Below, one piece after another: positions 1 through 6,482 of a stretch of DNA of 8,550 bases (the first letter of the stretch is position 1; each line of letters starts with the position of its first letter). The translations under genes and the position numbers were made by a program. The stretch spans positions 2,610 to 11,159 of the forward strand of contig DDSN01000046.1 of the NCBI GenBank assembly GCA_002343395.1, written 5' to 3'. Source of the DNA: Hyphomonadaceae bacterium UBA2389 (GTDB taxonomy: Bacteria; Pseudomonadota; Alphaproteobacteria; Caulobacterales; Aquidulcibacteraceae). Under the pieces are notes generated by a model. The model had not been told where the DNA came from. It saw only the letters and a program-made list of their open reading frames with translations, and searched no databases.

Positions 1-63
1 ACGCACTAGTTTCAGGTACTAGCGGGTAACACCGTGGAGGTTCGAGTCCTCTTCTGGGCACCA
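1..63 (+). tRNA. tRNA-Leu(CAG), 3' part; 5' end outside window
   Basis: The anticodon stem CTAGT/ACTAG (6-10 and 18-22) encloses loop TTCAGGT, giving anticodon CAG, which reads CUG leucine codons. It is followed by a long variable arm (about 23-34, CGG/CCG ends) typical of class II tRNAs. The T-arm is GGAGG-TTCGAGT-CCTCT, then come the acceptor 3' strand TCTGGGC, discriminator A60 and an encoded CCA (61-63). The acceptor 5' strand and most of the D-arm lie left of the window. The gene converges on the glycosyltransferase block. The 43 bases between them hold only a weak CGGGTT/AACCCG pairing (83-88 with 109-114) and no clear terminator. Confidence 0.93.
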
Positions 64-106
64 TATTGAGAACGAGCGCAGCCGGGTTGGACCGAGCGTT
101 CCGTTT

Positions 107-1222
107 CTAACCCGTGGTCACGTCGATTTGGCGGCGCAGGCTGCGCATGACCTCGGCTTTGCGGCGGCTCGTTTCCATGTGCGCGCGAAAGCTCCGTTGG
201 GAGAGCAGGAACGACAGCTTCAAGCCCCGGAGCCGCATGTCGCGCGACTGCGCCCGCTTTCGCAGGTTCGCGAGGTGTTGCTCCAATCGGAACGCCGACA
301 AATCAAACGTGCGCGAAAGCGCCCCGCTCTCTTCCACCGCGCGGCCGTAGCCGTCCAAGATTTCGGTCGCGAGGGCCGGCGCGTCGAGACGGCGCATCCG
401 GGGGCGTCCCGAGAAGTTGAAGCGGCGGTTCTCCTCGAAATTGTCGCGCGTGAGCCAACCATCGCCGCCGAAGTGATCGTAAATGAAAACCGGTTTGCCG
501 GCGGCGATCGCGTAGCTGACGGTTTTGCCAATTGAAACGACGGCGTCCGCGCGCGCGACATCGCTCGGCTGAAGCAAGACTTGCTCATCGCCAAGGCCCA
601 CGCGGCGCACGCTCACGCCTTGCCCTTCAAGCAGGGTTGCGCACGCCTTCAGTTCTTCCGGAAGATGGTTGGACACCACCAAGACAGAGCGCAGCGGTTG
701 TGAGCTTCCCGCAAGCGCATGCGGGCCCCAAAACGACTCTGGCGCCGCGTTTTGGAAGACGCAGATGTCGCTTCGATGCACGTATCCGCGGTTCGCCTCG
801 ACGATCACATCCGCGGTCTCTGGCGAATTCGCCCAGACTTCGGCCGACAAGGCCTGCGCCAAGACGCCATTGATGTGTTCATAAGGCTCGAATGGCGAAA
901 GCGACACGCTCGCGATGTGAGCGGCGCTTTCCCTGCTCGCTTGCTCAAACGCCGCGATCGGCAAGAGACTCAGCATGTCGTGCTGATGCCAAACGAGATC
1001 GAATTTCGTCAAATCAAGGTCGGCGATGTTGTCGGTGAGGTGCAGGCCGACAGCATGCTCGCGCATTGGCGCTTCAATGACGTTCGCCGCAAGCGTGACT
1101 TCGTCGCCGAACGCCGCAAATCCTTGAGCCGCGTGCAGCGCGACGATTTCCGAGCCAGCAAACCACTTGAAGTGATTTGTGAGCACCAGGACCCTAAGCC
1201 GTTGATCGCCGGTTTCACTCAC
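107..1222 (-). CDS. GT-B-like glycosyltransferase family protein
   Basis: This 371-residue protein looks like a two-lobed GT-B-fold glycosyltransferase. An N-terminal Rossmann-like strand (RVLVLTNHF, residues 10-18) is followed by an AGSEIVALHAA segment, resembling the GG-rich donor loop and helix of GT4 enzymes. A second lobe starts near 178 (LRSVLVVSNHLPEEL) and carries the striking stretch SIGKTVSYAIAAGKPVF (230-246), then YDHFGGDGWL (248-257), where a nucleotide-sugar site would be expected. The last ~70 residues are very basic and may be a membrane- or partner-binding tail. No signal peptide or membrane helix is seen, so it probably acts in the cytoplasm on a surface polysaccharide or glycolipid. 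The GTG start at 1222 overlaps the stop of the preceding gene (GTGA), supporting this start. It is the last gene of the leftward unit. Donor and acceptor are unknown. Confidence 0.72.
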   Translation of the reverse strand: MSETGDQRLRVLVLTNHFKWFAGSEIVALHAAQGFAAFGDEVTLAANVIEAPMREHAVGLHLTDNIADLDLTKFDLVWHQHDMLSLLPIAAFEQASRESAAHIASVSLSPFEPYEHINGVLAQALSAEVWANSPETADVIVEANRGYVHRSDICVFQNAAPESFWGPHALAGSSQPLRSVLVVSNHLPEELKACATLLEGQGVSVRRVGLGDEQVLLQPSDVARADAVVSIGKTVSYAIAAGKPVFIYDHFGGDGWLTRDNFEENRRFNFSGRPRMRRLDAPALATEILDGYGRAVEESGALSRTFDLSAFRLEQHLANLRKRAQSRDMRLRGLKLSFLLSQRSFRAHMETSRRKAEVMRSLRRQIDVTTG

Positions 1223-1932
1223 GCCTTCTCATCCACACGCGCCATCCATAAACCGCCGTCGTCCTCATGCGGCGGATGATAGCCTCGCCCTTCTGGAACC
1301 GCTTCGAACTCGGCTCCAGCATCGTCGGCCAGGTAGTCGTAGCCCACGGTTTGCATGCGCCTCTCCGGGTCAAGGAAATTGTACAACGCCGCCCGCCCTT
1401 CGCGACGCTCCCGCGTCATCATCTTCAAATGATAGAGGTTGTGGTCGGTGCTCACCAGCGTGTGCTCGGGTATGAAATAGCTCCACGGCAGATGCAATTG
1501 CTCACGCGGATCCAGAAGCCCATGCTCCAACGGCAATAGGCGCGACTGGCGTTTCTGCCCCCAGATGCCGTCCACGCGGTAGACCTCGCGTCCATACATT
1601 TCGCGAACGGGAAAGGTGTAGCAGCGCGGCTCCCGCGCCGCCGTCAACACATCAATCTCCCGCGACAGCGACGACTCGAATCGCTCATCGGGATCAATTG
1701 CAAGCGCCCATCGCGCTCCAAGTCCACGCGCCGCTTCCAGGAGCAGACGGCGGCGGCGCGTTTCGTTGCTGAACACATCGTCGCTGCCGCGATCGTCATA
1801 GGAGACCCACCCATCCACGAAGGGATCGATATTGGCCAACATCGCCGGCACAAGGTGCGCGTCGTAGCGAAACGAGAAGACAGCCACGACGTGCGGCGGG
1901 TTGCGATTGGCTTTGCAGTGGGTCGAAATCAT
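1219..1932 (-). CDS. glycosyltransferase family 2-like protein
   Basis: This 237-residue protein resembles short GT-A-type glycosyltransferases. An N-terminal strand (HVVAVFSFRYDAHLVPAML, 14-32) leads to a possible nucleotide-binding region around YDDRGSDD (45-52). A second acidic motif, AIDPDERF (78-85), fits the DxD-like metal/nucleotide site of the family. A conserved-looking YHLKMMTRERR (167-177) may contribute a catalytic-side histidine. The reading frame opens 17 codons further upstream, but the ATG at 1932 is preferred: it has GAGG eight bases upstream and forms an ATGA overlap with the stop of the upstream gene. No membrane helix is evident, so the protein is probably cytoplasmic. The sugar and acceptor cannot be inferred. 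Its position between two other transferase genes suggests one shared glycan product. Confidence 0.7.
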   Translation of the reverse strand: MISTHCKANRNPPHVVAVFSFRYDAHLVPAMLANIDPFVDGWVSYDDRGSDDVFSNETRRRRLLLEAARGLGARWALAIDPDERFESSLSREIDVLTAAREPRCYTFPVREMYGREVYRVDGIWGQKRQSRLLPLEHGLLDPREQLHLPWSYFIPEHTLVSTDHNLYHLKMMTRERREGRAALYNFLDPERRMQTVGYDYLADDAGAEFEAVPEGRGYHPPHEDDGGLWMARVDEKA

Positions 1933-2804
1933 GAGCGCGTCCTCGCCGCAAGCGCGCCACACGCGTACATGATGTTGCCGCACACGATGAGAGGGACGCT
2001 CAAGATGGCGACCCCGAACGCGCGCGACTCAACGACGCGCCACATCTCATTAAGGATGGTTGCGGTACGCGACAGCGCGTTTCCGGCGACCTTCGTGGGA
2101 CTATAGGCGCCGAGCGCCCGCCAAGCGATCGCCATTCTTTGGCCGCGCCGCCACTGCGCCTGGAAAAATGCTGGAAGAGTCTCGGGCCCAATATGGACCG
2201 TGACGACCTCGGGCGCCCACGCTGGCGCATCGTGGGCCGCCAAGCGCTGGTTGAATTCTGTATCTTCGCCACTTTCCAAATCATCGCGAAACACGCCGTA
2301 CCGTTCAAACAACGCCCGCGTGTAAGACACTCCATACCTGAGCGCGAGCGCGGGATCGGCGCCCGGCATCCGGCGAAAATAGAGACTCAGGTGCGCGGCA
2401 AGCGCGATCGGACTTCGCGGCTTGTGGCATGTCAGAGCGCTGGCGACGGCGGAAACGCCGGCGCGATGCAAGGAAACCCTGTGCCGAACCCAACCCGGAC
2501 TCGCGAGGCAATCATCAGCAAGAAACGCAACAAACGCCGCCCTGGTCGACGCAATGCCGAGATTGCGCGCCGCCCCGGGAAGCAGCCGATCCGGCGATAC
2601 CACAACCTGCACTCTTGGTTGCGAAACCAGTGCGTCTGGCAACTCACCGCCGCCTGAGTGAACAACGACGATCTCGGTGCGGTCGTCTTGGGTAAGCAGA
2701 GAACGCACAGCGCCAACGAGCGTCGGCCGCGGACCATATGACAGCACGACCACCGCCAAGTCCGGATCGCGCTCCGGCGCATCTCCTCCCGCTTCGTTGG
2801 TCAA
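1929..2804 (-). CDS. glycosyltransferase family 2 (GT-A fold)
   Basis: A 291-residue family 2 glycosyltransferase. Visible elements in order are the nucleotide-binding first strand VVVLSYGPRPTL (18-29), PGAARNLGI (76-84), the DxD-like motif LADDCLASPGW (95-105, D97/D98) and GEDTEFNQRL (179-188), where the ED pair is the usual catalytic-base region. A hydrophobic C-terminal segment (about 263-287) may be a membrane helix, which would anchor the enzyme at the inner membrane. This is typical of polysaccharide or lipid-linked glycan synthesis. The proposed TTG start overlaps the paaZ stop (TTGA) but has no good Shine-Dalgarno sequence, so initiation would depend on ribosomes finishing paaZ. A TTG at codon 16 is the alternative and would still leave the whole catalytic domain. 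Specificity is unknown. Confidence 0.82.
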   Translation of the reverse strand: MTNEAGGDAPERDPDLAVVVLSYGPRPTLVGAVRSLLTQDDRTEIVVVHSGGGELPDALVSQPRVQVVVSPDRLLPGAARNLGIASTRAAFVAFLADDCLASPGWVRHRVSLHRAGVSAVASALTCHKPRSPIALAAHLSLYFRRMPGADPALALRYGVSYTRALFERYGVFRDDLESGEDTEFNQRLAAHDAPAWAPEVVTVHIGPETLPAFFQAQWRRGQRMAIAWRALGAYSPTKVAGNALSRTATILNEMWRVVESRAFGVAILSVPLIVCGNIMYACGALAARTRS

Positions 2805-4819
2805 GCGGCGTTCATCGTCAGCAAGTCGTAGGCGGCGACGGTTTCGCCGTCGCGGTTCGTCACCACCACATCCCAGCGCACTTCGCCCTGGTCCGGCTTA
2901 CGCAACGTCTTGTCCTTCACCGTTAGCGCGACCTGGATAGCATCGCCAGGTTTGACGGGCTTTACGAACCGCAGATTATCGAGACCATAGTTCGCGAGCA
3001 CGGGCCCGGGATCTGGATCGACAAAAAGCCCGGCGGCAAAGGCCAAGATGAGATAGCCGTGCGCAACACGACCGCCAAAAAGCGGGTTTGCCTTCGCCGC
3101 CGCCTCGTCCATGTGCGCGTAGAACGTATCGCCAGTGAAGCGCGCGAAGTGTTCGATGTCCTCCAGCGTGATCTCGCGCGCCTTGGTCTTGAGCTGATAG
3201 CCTATCGGCAGATCGTGAAATTTCCGGCGGAAGGGATGTTGCTCCGCGTCCTGCGTCGGCATGCCGGCGATGTAGCGCTTCACGACGGCGCTGAGCACGC
3301 GCGGGTGCCCCTGCAGGGCGGTCCGCTGCATATAGTGCTTCACACCGCGAATACCGCCCATCTCTTCGCCGCCGCCCGCGCGACCTGGCCCGCCATGGAC
3401 CAGGTGCGGCATCGGCGAACCGTGCCCCGTGCTTTCCTTGGCGCTATCACGATCTATGAACGCAACGCGCCCATGAAACGCCGCCGAGCCGAGCACGAGC
3501 GCGCGCGCGAAGCCGACGTCATGTGTAAACACGCTCATCACCAGCGAGCCCCTGCCGCGGTTCGCCAGTGCAATCGCGTCCGCGGCGTCATTGTAGGGCA
3601 TCAGCGTCGCAACCGGGCCGAACGCTTCGACATCGTGTACAGCACGTGCATCCCACGGGCGCTCGCACCGCAACAGAATGGCTTGGAGAAACGCCCCCTT
3701 CTCATTGACGGGCGAGGCGTTGGGGTCGCCACAAACAATGCTCCCATCGCGCTCAAGCGCGCCGATTTTGGCGCGCACATCCTCGCGCTGGCTTAGGCTG
3801 ACAAGGGCGCCCATACGCGTTGCTTCTTCGCGCGGATCGCCAAGGTTCACGTTTTTCAGCTGGGCGACAAGCGCCGCCTGGACAGCGTCCAACAGCGGCG
3901 CGGGCGCGAGCGCCCGACGGATCGCGGTGCATTTCTGCCCCGCCTTCACCGTCATTTCCCGGACGACTTCCTTGACGAAAAGCGCGAACTCCGGCGCTTC
4001 CGGCGTCGCCTCCGGGCCGAGAATCGAAGCGTTGAGCGAATCCTGCTCCGCCACGAAACGCACGCCTTCACGAACAATGACGGGATGGCTCTTCAGCTTG
4101 GCGGCGGTGGCGGCGGAACCGGTGAAAGAGACAATGTCTTGCGCCGTCAGGTGCTCGAACAGATCGCCCGTTGGCCCAACAATCAACTGTAACGAGCCGC
4201 GCGGCAGTACATCAGCATCGATCATGATGCGAACCGCCGCCTCGGCAAGATAAGCAGTGGCGGTGGCCGGCTTCACGATCGCGGGCACGCCCGCGAGAAG
4301 TGTGGGCGCGAGTTTCTCAAGCATGCCCCAAACGGGGAAGTTGAACGCATTGATATGCACCGCCACGCCTTGCAGCGGCGTGTAAACGTGTAAGCCTTGG
4401 AAAGTCCCGCCGCGCGAGAGCGCTTCCACATCGCCGTCGATCAGCAGATGTTCGTCGGGCAGTTCGCGCCTGCCTTTGCCCTGATACACAGCGAACGTGC
4501 CGATGCCGCCGTCTATGTCGATCCAGCTGTCGGCTTTTGTTGCGCCCGTGTTGTAGCTGAGTTCGTAGAGCGTGTCTTTTTTAGCCGTCAAAGCATCGAC
4601 CAGCGCTTTCAGCATCCGCGCGCGCTGATGAAACGTCAGCGCGCGCAGCGCCGCCCCCCCGTGCTCGCGCGCGAAACGGAGCATCGCGCCGAAATCGAGT
4701 CCTTGCGACGACGTGAGCGCGACAACGTCGCCGGTCACGGCCGACCTCAATTCCGCCGTCGCGCCGGAACCGGGAACCCATTTTCCTTCGGCGTAATTTC
4801 GTAAGGCGATAGATTTCAT
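2801..4819 (-). CDS. paaZ: PaaZ: oxepin-CoA hydrolase / 3-oxo-5,6-dehydrosuberyl-CoA semialdehyde dehydrogenase
   Basis: A bifunctional fusion of 672 residues, close to the ~680 usual for PaaZ. The C-terminal MaoC-type hydratase domain (about 528-672) opens the oxepin-CoA ring. The N-terminal aldehyde dehydrogenase domain (about 1-515) oxidises the released semialdehyde with NADP+. Numbered from the ATG at 4819, the dehydrogenase glutamate is E258 (FVAEQDSLN) and the nucleophile is C297 in VKAGQKCTAIRR. The hydratase pair is D564 and H569 in TGDTFYAHMD. These match the known catalytic residues of E. coli PaaZ within two or three positions. SAKESTGHGSP and HGGPGRAGGGEE are also family signatures. 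An upstream in-frame GTG (4834) would add five residues, but the GGAG overlapping it is the likely ribosome site for the ATG. The gene follows paaG and its stop overlaps the next start. All key residues are intact. Confidence 0.97.
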   Translation of the reverse strand: MKSIALRNYAEGKWVPGSGATAELRSAVTGDVVALTSSQGLDFGAMLRFAREHGGAALRALTFHQRARMLKALVDALTAKKDTLYELSYNTGATKADSWIDIDGGIGTFAVYQGKGRRELPDEHLLIDGDVEALSRGGTFQGLHVYTPLQGVAVHINAFNFPVWGMLEKLAPTLLAGVPAIVKPATATAYLAEAAVRIMIDADVLPRGSLQLIVGPTGDLFEHLTAQDIVSFTGSAATAAKLKSHPVIVREGVRFVAEQDSLNASILGPEATPEAPEFALFVKEVVREMTVKAGQKCTAIRRALAPAPLLDAVQAALVAQLKNVNLGDPREEATRMGALVSLSQREDVRAKIGALERDGSIVCGDPNASPVNEKGAFLQAILLRCERPWDARAVHDVEAFGPVATLMPYNDAADAIALANRGRGSLVMSVFTHDVGFARALVLGSAAFHGRVAFIDRDSAKESTGHGSPMPHLVHGGPGRAGGGEEMGGIRGVKHYMQRTALQGHPRVLSAVVKRYIAGMPTQDAEQHPFRRKFHDLPIGYQLKTKAREITLEDIEHFARFTGDTFYAHMDEAAAKANPLFGGRVAHGYLILAFAAGLFVDPDPGPVLANYGLDNLRFVKPVKPGDAIQVALTVKDKTLRKPDQGEVRWDVVVTNRDGETVAAYDLLTMNAA

Positions 4820-4828
4820 GTCGCGCCG

Positions 4829-4832
4829 CTCC
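4829..4832 (-). promoter_or_regulatory. ribosome binding site deciding the paaZ start
   Basis: On the - strand GGAG lies nine bases before the ATG at 4819. It partly overlaps the alternative GTG start at 4834, which has no comparable site of its own and directly follows the palindromic element. This favours the ATG. Confidence 0.6.
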
Positions 4833-4838
4833 ACTTAT

Positions 4839-4950
4839 TCGTCATTCCGAACGCGACGCGGTCGCAAACCGGAATCCAGGGGTCATTGAATTGCGCCTCG
4901 TCACCCCCTGGGTTCCGGGCTCATCGCGGTGCGATGCCCCGGAATGACGA
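4839..4950. repeat. double-hairpin palindromic intergenic element (REP/MITE-like)
   Basis: A 112-base element fills most of the paaG-paaZ gap. Its ends are a perfect 11-base inverted repeat, TCGTCATTCCG (4839-4849) and CGGAATGACGA (4940-4950). An inner repeat, CCGGAATCCAGGGG (4869-4882) against CCCCTGGGTTCCGG (4905-4918), pairs at 13 of 14 positions plus a wobble. Each half also folds alone: ATTCCG/CGGAAT (4844-4849, 4870-4875) around GCGAC-GCG-GTCGC (4853-4865), and TTCCGGG/CCCGGAA (4913-4919, 4938-4944) around CATCGC-GGT-GCGATG (4922-4936). This nested design is typical of dispersed palindromic repeats in proteobacterial genomes. In the paaG-paaZ transcript it could act as a processing, stabilising or attenuating structure. 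No open reading frame in it is credible. Confidence 0.82.
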
Positions 4951-4965
4951 AGTGTGGTTCCCGAG

Positions 4966-5745
4966 CTAACTTCCGGTAAAATTCGGCGCGCGTTTTTCCA
5001 TGAACGCCGCCACGCCCTCTTGATAGTCGCGTGTGCGCCCAAGGGCGCTTTGCGCATCGCGCTCAGCATCGAGTTGCTCGGGCAAGGAGCGCGCCCCGCT
5101 TTCGCGGATCAGCCGCTTCGTCAGCGCCAGCCCCGCCGTCGGCGCGTTCGCGAACTTCGCCGCCAACGCTTCCGCTTCGCCGAGGAGTTTGTCGTCATCG
5201 ACGCATTTCCAGATCAAACCCCAGGCTTCCGCGCGCTCGGCGGACAGCGGCTCGCCAGCAAAAAAAAGCCCCAACGCCCGCGCTTGCCCCACGAGACGCG
5301 GCAGCGCCCAGGTGCCGCCGGAATCGGGGACGAGACCAATGTTGGCGAAGCTCTGAATGAACTTCGCGCCACGCGCCGCGATAACGATGTCGCATGCCAA
5401 CGCGATGCTGGCGCCCGCGCCGGCGGCGACGCCGTTCACCGCCGCGATCACTGGCAGCTCCAGCGATGCGAGACGTCGCACAAGCGGGTTGTAGTGGAGC
5501 TCCAGCGCGTCCTTCAGGTCGCTCCCCGGCCTCACCGCGGGATCGGACAAATCTTGCCCCGCGCAAAAGCCCCGACCCGCGCCGGTGATGAGCAGCACGC
5601 GCATCTTGCCGGCGATCCCTTCGTCGAGCGCGTGCGACACTTCCCGGTGCATCTGAACGGTGAAGCTGTTAAGCCGGTCGGGACGGTTCAACGTGATGCG
5701 CCCGACGCGATCGCGCGCTTCGAAGAGTATGGTCTCGTAGTTCAT
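4966..5745 (-). CDS. paaG: PaaG: ring-1,2-epoxyphenylacetyl-CoA isomerase
   Basis: A 259-residue crotonase-fold enzyme that isomerises the ring-1,2-epoxide of phenylacetyl-CoA to oxepin-CoA, the step between the PaaABC epoxidase and PaaZ. ITLNRPDRLNSF (17-28), GAGRGFCAGQDL (55-66) and AVNGVAAGAGASIAL (102-116) form the CoA and oxyanion-hole region. The catalytic aspartate is D141 in LVPDSGGTW; the FYNPLVRRL-like stretch (HYNPLVRRL, 84-92) and the FTGS end are PaaG hallmarks and separate it from ordinary enoyl-CoA hydratases. The reading frame is open 20 codons further upstream, but the ATG at 5745 is preceded by GAGGAAG and gives the family N-terminus. The gene is divergent from the TetR gene and leads the leftward unit. 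PaaB-type (E. coli nomenclature of a second isomerase) function is less likely. Confidence 0.95.
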   Translation of the reverse strand: MNYETILFEARDRVGRITLNRPDRLNSFTVQMHREVSHALDEGIAGKMRVLLITGAGRGFCAGQDLSDPAVRPGSDLKDALELHYNPLVRRLASLELPVIAAVNGVAAGAGASIALACDIVIAARGAKFIQSFANIGLVPDSGGTWALPRLVGQARALGLFFAGEPLSAERAEAWGLIWKCVDDDKLLGEAEALAAKFANAPTAGLALTKRLIRESGARSLPEQLDAERDAQSALGRTRDYQEGVAAFMEKRAPNFTGS

Positions 5746-5764
5746 CGCCGCGCTTCCTCGCCGA

Positions 5765-5792
5765 TTGACAGATTGACCGTACGGCCAATTAT
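5765..5792 (+). promoter_or_regulatory. candidate tetR promoter
   Basis: A perfect -35 TTGACA (5765-5770) is followed after 16 bases by AATTAT (5787-5792), a 4/6 match to the -10 consensus. The predicted start near 5799 leaves a ~30-base leader before the GTG at 5829. The operator palindrome occupies the spacer and touches the -10, which would give autorepression. Confidence 0.5.
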
Positions 5793-5798
5793 TGGCAA
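5770..5798 (-). promoter_or_regulatory. candidate paaG promoter (weak)
   Basis: On the - strand TTGCCA (5798-5793) is followed after 17 bases by CAATCT (5775-5770), 25 bases before the paaG ATG. The -35 is reasonable and the -10 is poor. It overlaps the palindromic operator almost entirely, as expected for a repressed catabolic promoter. Assignment is by position and partial match only. Confidence 0.35.
5772..5789. promoter_or_regulatory. palindromic operator between paaG and tetR
   Basis: ATTGACCGTACGGCCAAT is symmetric at all but one pair of positions around the perfect core CCGTACGG, a size and shape usual for TetR-family operators. An overlapping shorter palindrome, CCAAT-T-ATTGG (5785-5795), extends it to the right. 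It lies between divergent genes within both candidate promoters. A related site is found in front of paaA (6435-6452). Binding by the adjacent TetR protein is inferred. Confidence 0.65.
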
Positions 5799-5828
5799 GC
5801 GCCATTCGGGCGCGGAGCGAAAGAACAC

Positions 5829-6416
5829 GTGGCGCGGAAGCAAGCAGCCGACTATGACGAACGGCGAGACAGCATTCTCGCGAAAGCGGCGGCGCTATAC
5901 GCGCGCTTCGGCTTTCATGGAAGCTCGATCTCCGACCTCGCTCAAGCGTGCGGCGTATCGAAGTCTCTCCTGTATCACTATTTCGCCTCGAAGGAGGACG
6001 TGCTTTTCGAGATCATGAGCGGGCATGTGCGCGCGCTTGCCGGAGTCGCCGACGGAACCGCCGCCGAGTCCGACCCGGCACGACGCCTCCGGGCGTTAAC
6101 GCGCGGTTTCATGGCCCTCTATGTCGACGCCGCCGACGCCCACAAGGTTCTCGTCAATGATCTCGACAAGTTGCCGCCGAAACGTCGCGCCAATGTGATC
6201 GCCATTGAACGCGGCCTTGTTGAAACCGTCGACGCCATCATCGCGCGTCTTTCGAAAAGGCTCGCGGCGCGTCGGCACGAACGGCGCGCGGCGACGATGA
6301 TTTATTTCGGCATGATCAACTGGACCCACACGTGGTTCGATCCACGCGGCCCGGTCGACGACCAAGCCTTCGCCGACCAGGTCGTCGACACTTTTCTCAA
6401 GGGCCTCCCCGCATGA
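5829..6416 (+). CDS. TetR/AcrR-family regulator, probable repressor of the paa genes
   Basis: A 195-residue TetR-family protein. The N-terminal DNA-binding domain contains the helix-turn-helix at about 33-52, with GFHGSSISDLAQACGVSKS followed by LLYHYFASKEDVL, a textbook TetR signature. The remaining ~130 residues are the helical ligand and dimer domain, with DLDKLPPKRR near 115-124. The start is GTG at 5829, with GGAG eleven bases upstream, somewhat distant. The gene lies between paaG and paaA, and palindromes flank it on both sides, so it is the natural candidate for local control. TetR-type regulators called PaaR control phenylacetate genes in several bacteria and release DNA on binding phenylacetyl-CoA. 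The same ligand here is an inference. It is not the GntR-type PaaX of E. coli. Confidence 0.88.
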   Translation: MARKQAADYDERRDSILAKAAALYARFGFHGSSISDLAQACGVSKSLLYHYFASKEDVLFEIMSGHVRALAGVADGTAAESDPARRLRALTRGFMALYVDAADAHKVLVNDLDKLPPKRRANVIAIERGLVETVDAIIARLSKRLAARRHERRAATMIYFGMINWTHTWFDPRGPVDDQAFADQVVDTFLKGLPA

Positions 6417-6434
6417 GGCGACGCTTCGCGATTA

Positions 6435-6452
6435 ATTGACCGCTCGGTCGAC
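6435..6452. promoter_or_regulatory. second operator, in the paaA promoter
   Basis: ATTGACCGCTCGGTCGAC has a perfect GACCG-CT-CGGTC core and shares ATTGACCG-N2-CGG-(C/T)-C with the palindrome in the paaG/tetR gap. It overlaps the candidate -35 box of paaA. Two matching sites in the only two promoter regions of the cluster make a common regulator likely. Confidence 0.62.
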
Positions 6453-6464
6453 TTATCATAGGGT
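6436..6464 (+). promoter_or_regulatory. candidate paaA promoter
   Basis: TTGACC (6436-6441), a spacer of 17 bases and TAGGGT (6459-6464) form a moderate promoter. The -10 keeps the most conserved T, A and T. The operator covers the -35 and most of the spacer. A start near 6471 would give a very short leader, with GGAG (6472-6475) almost at the 5' end. Confidence 0.45.
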
Positions 6465-6482
6465 GCTCGCTGGAGTTCGCGT

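Noticed and set aside
64..106. Terminator between the tRNA and the glycosyltransferase genes
   Set aside because: Only a six-base CGGGTT/AACCCG pairing with a 20-base loop and no T-run was found; too weak to annotate.
3059..3796. + strand open frame of 245 codons inside paaZ
   Set aside because: Wholly antisense to the conserved PaaZ coding sequence, with arginine- and histidine-rich composition and no family resemblance.
4842..5069. - strand open frame of 75 codons across the paaG end and the palindromic gap
   Set aside because: Half of it lies in the paaG coding region in another frame and the rest in the palindromic repeat; no ribosome site or domain.
4954..6018. Long + strand open frame (354 codons) opposite paaG and running into the TetR gene
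   Set aside because: It is antisense to a clear PaaG, its product is arginine-rich low-complexity sequence with no recognisable domain, and GC-rich DNA readily leaves such frames open.
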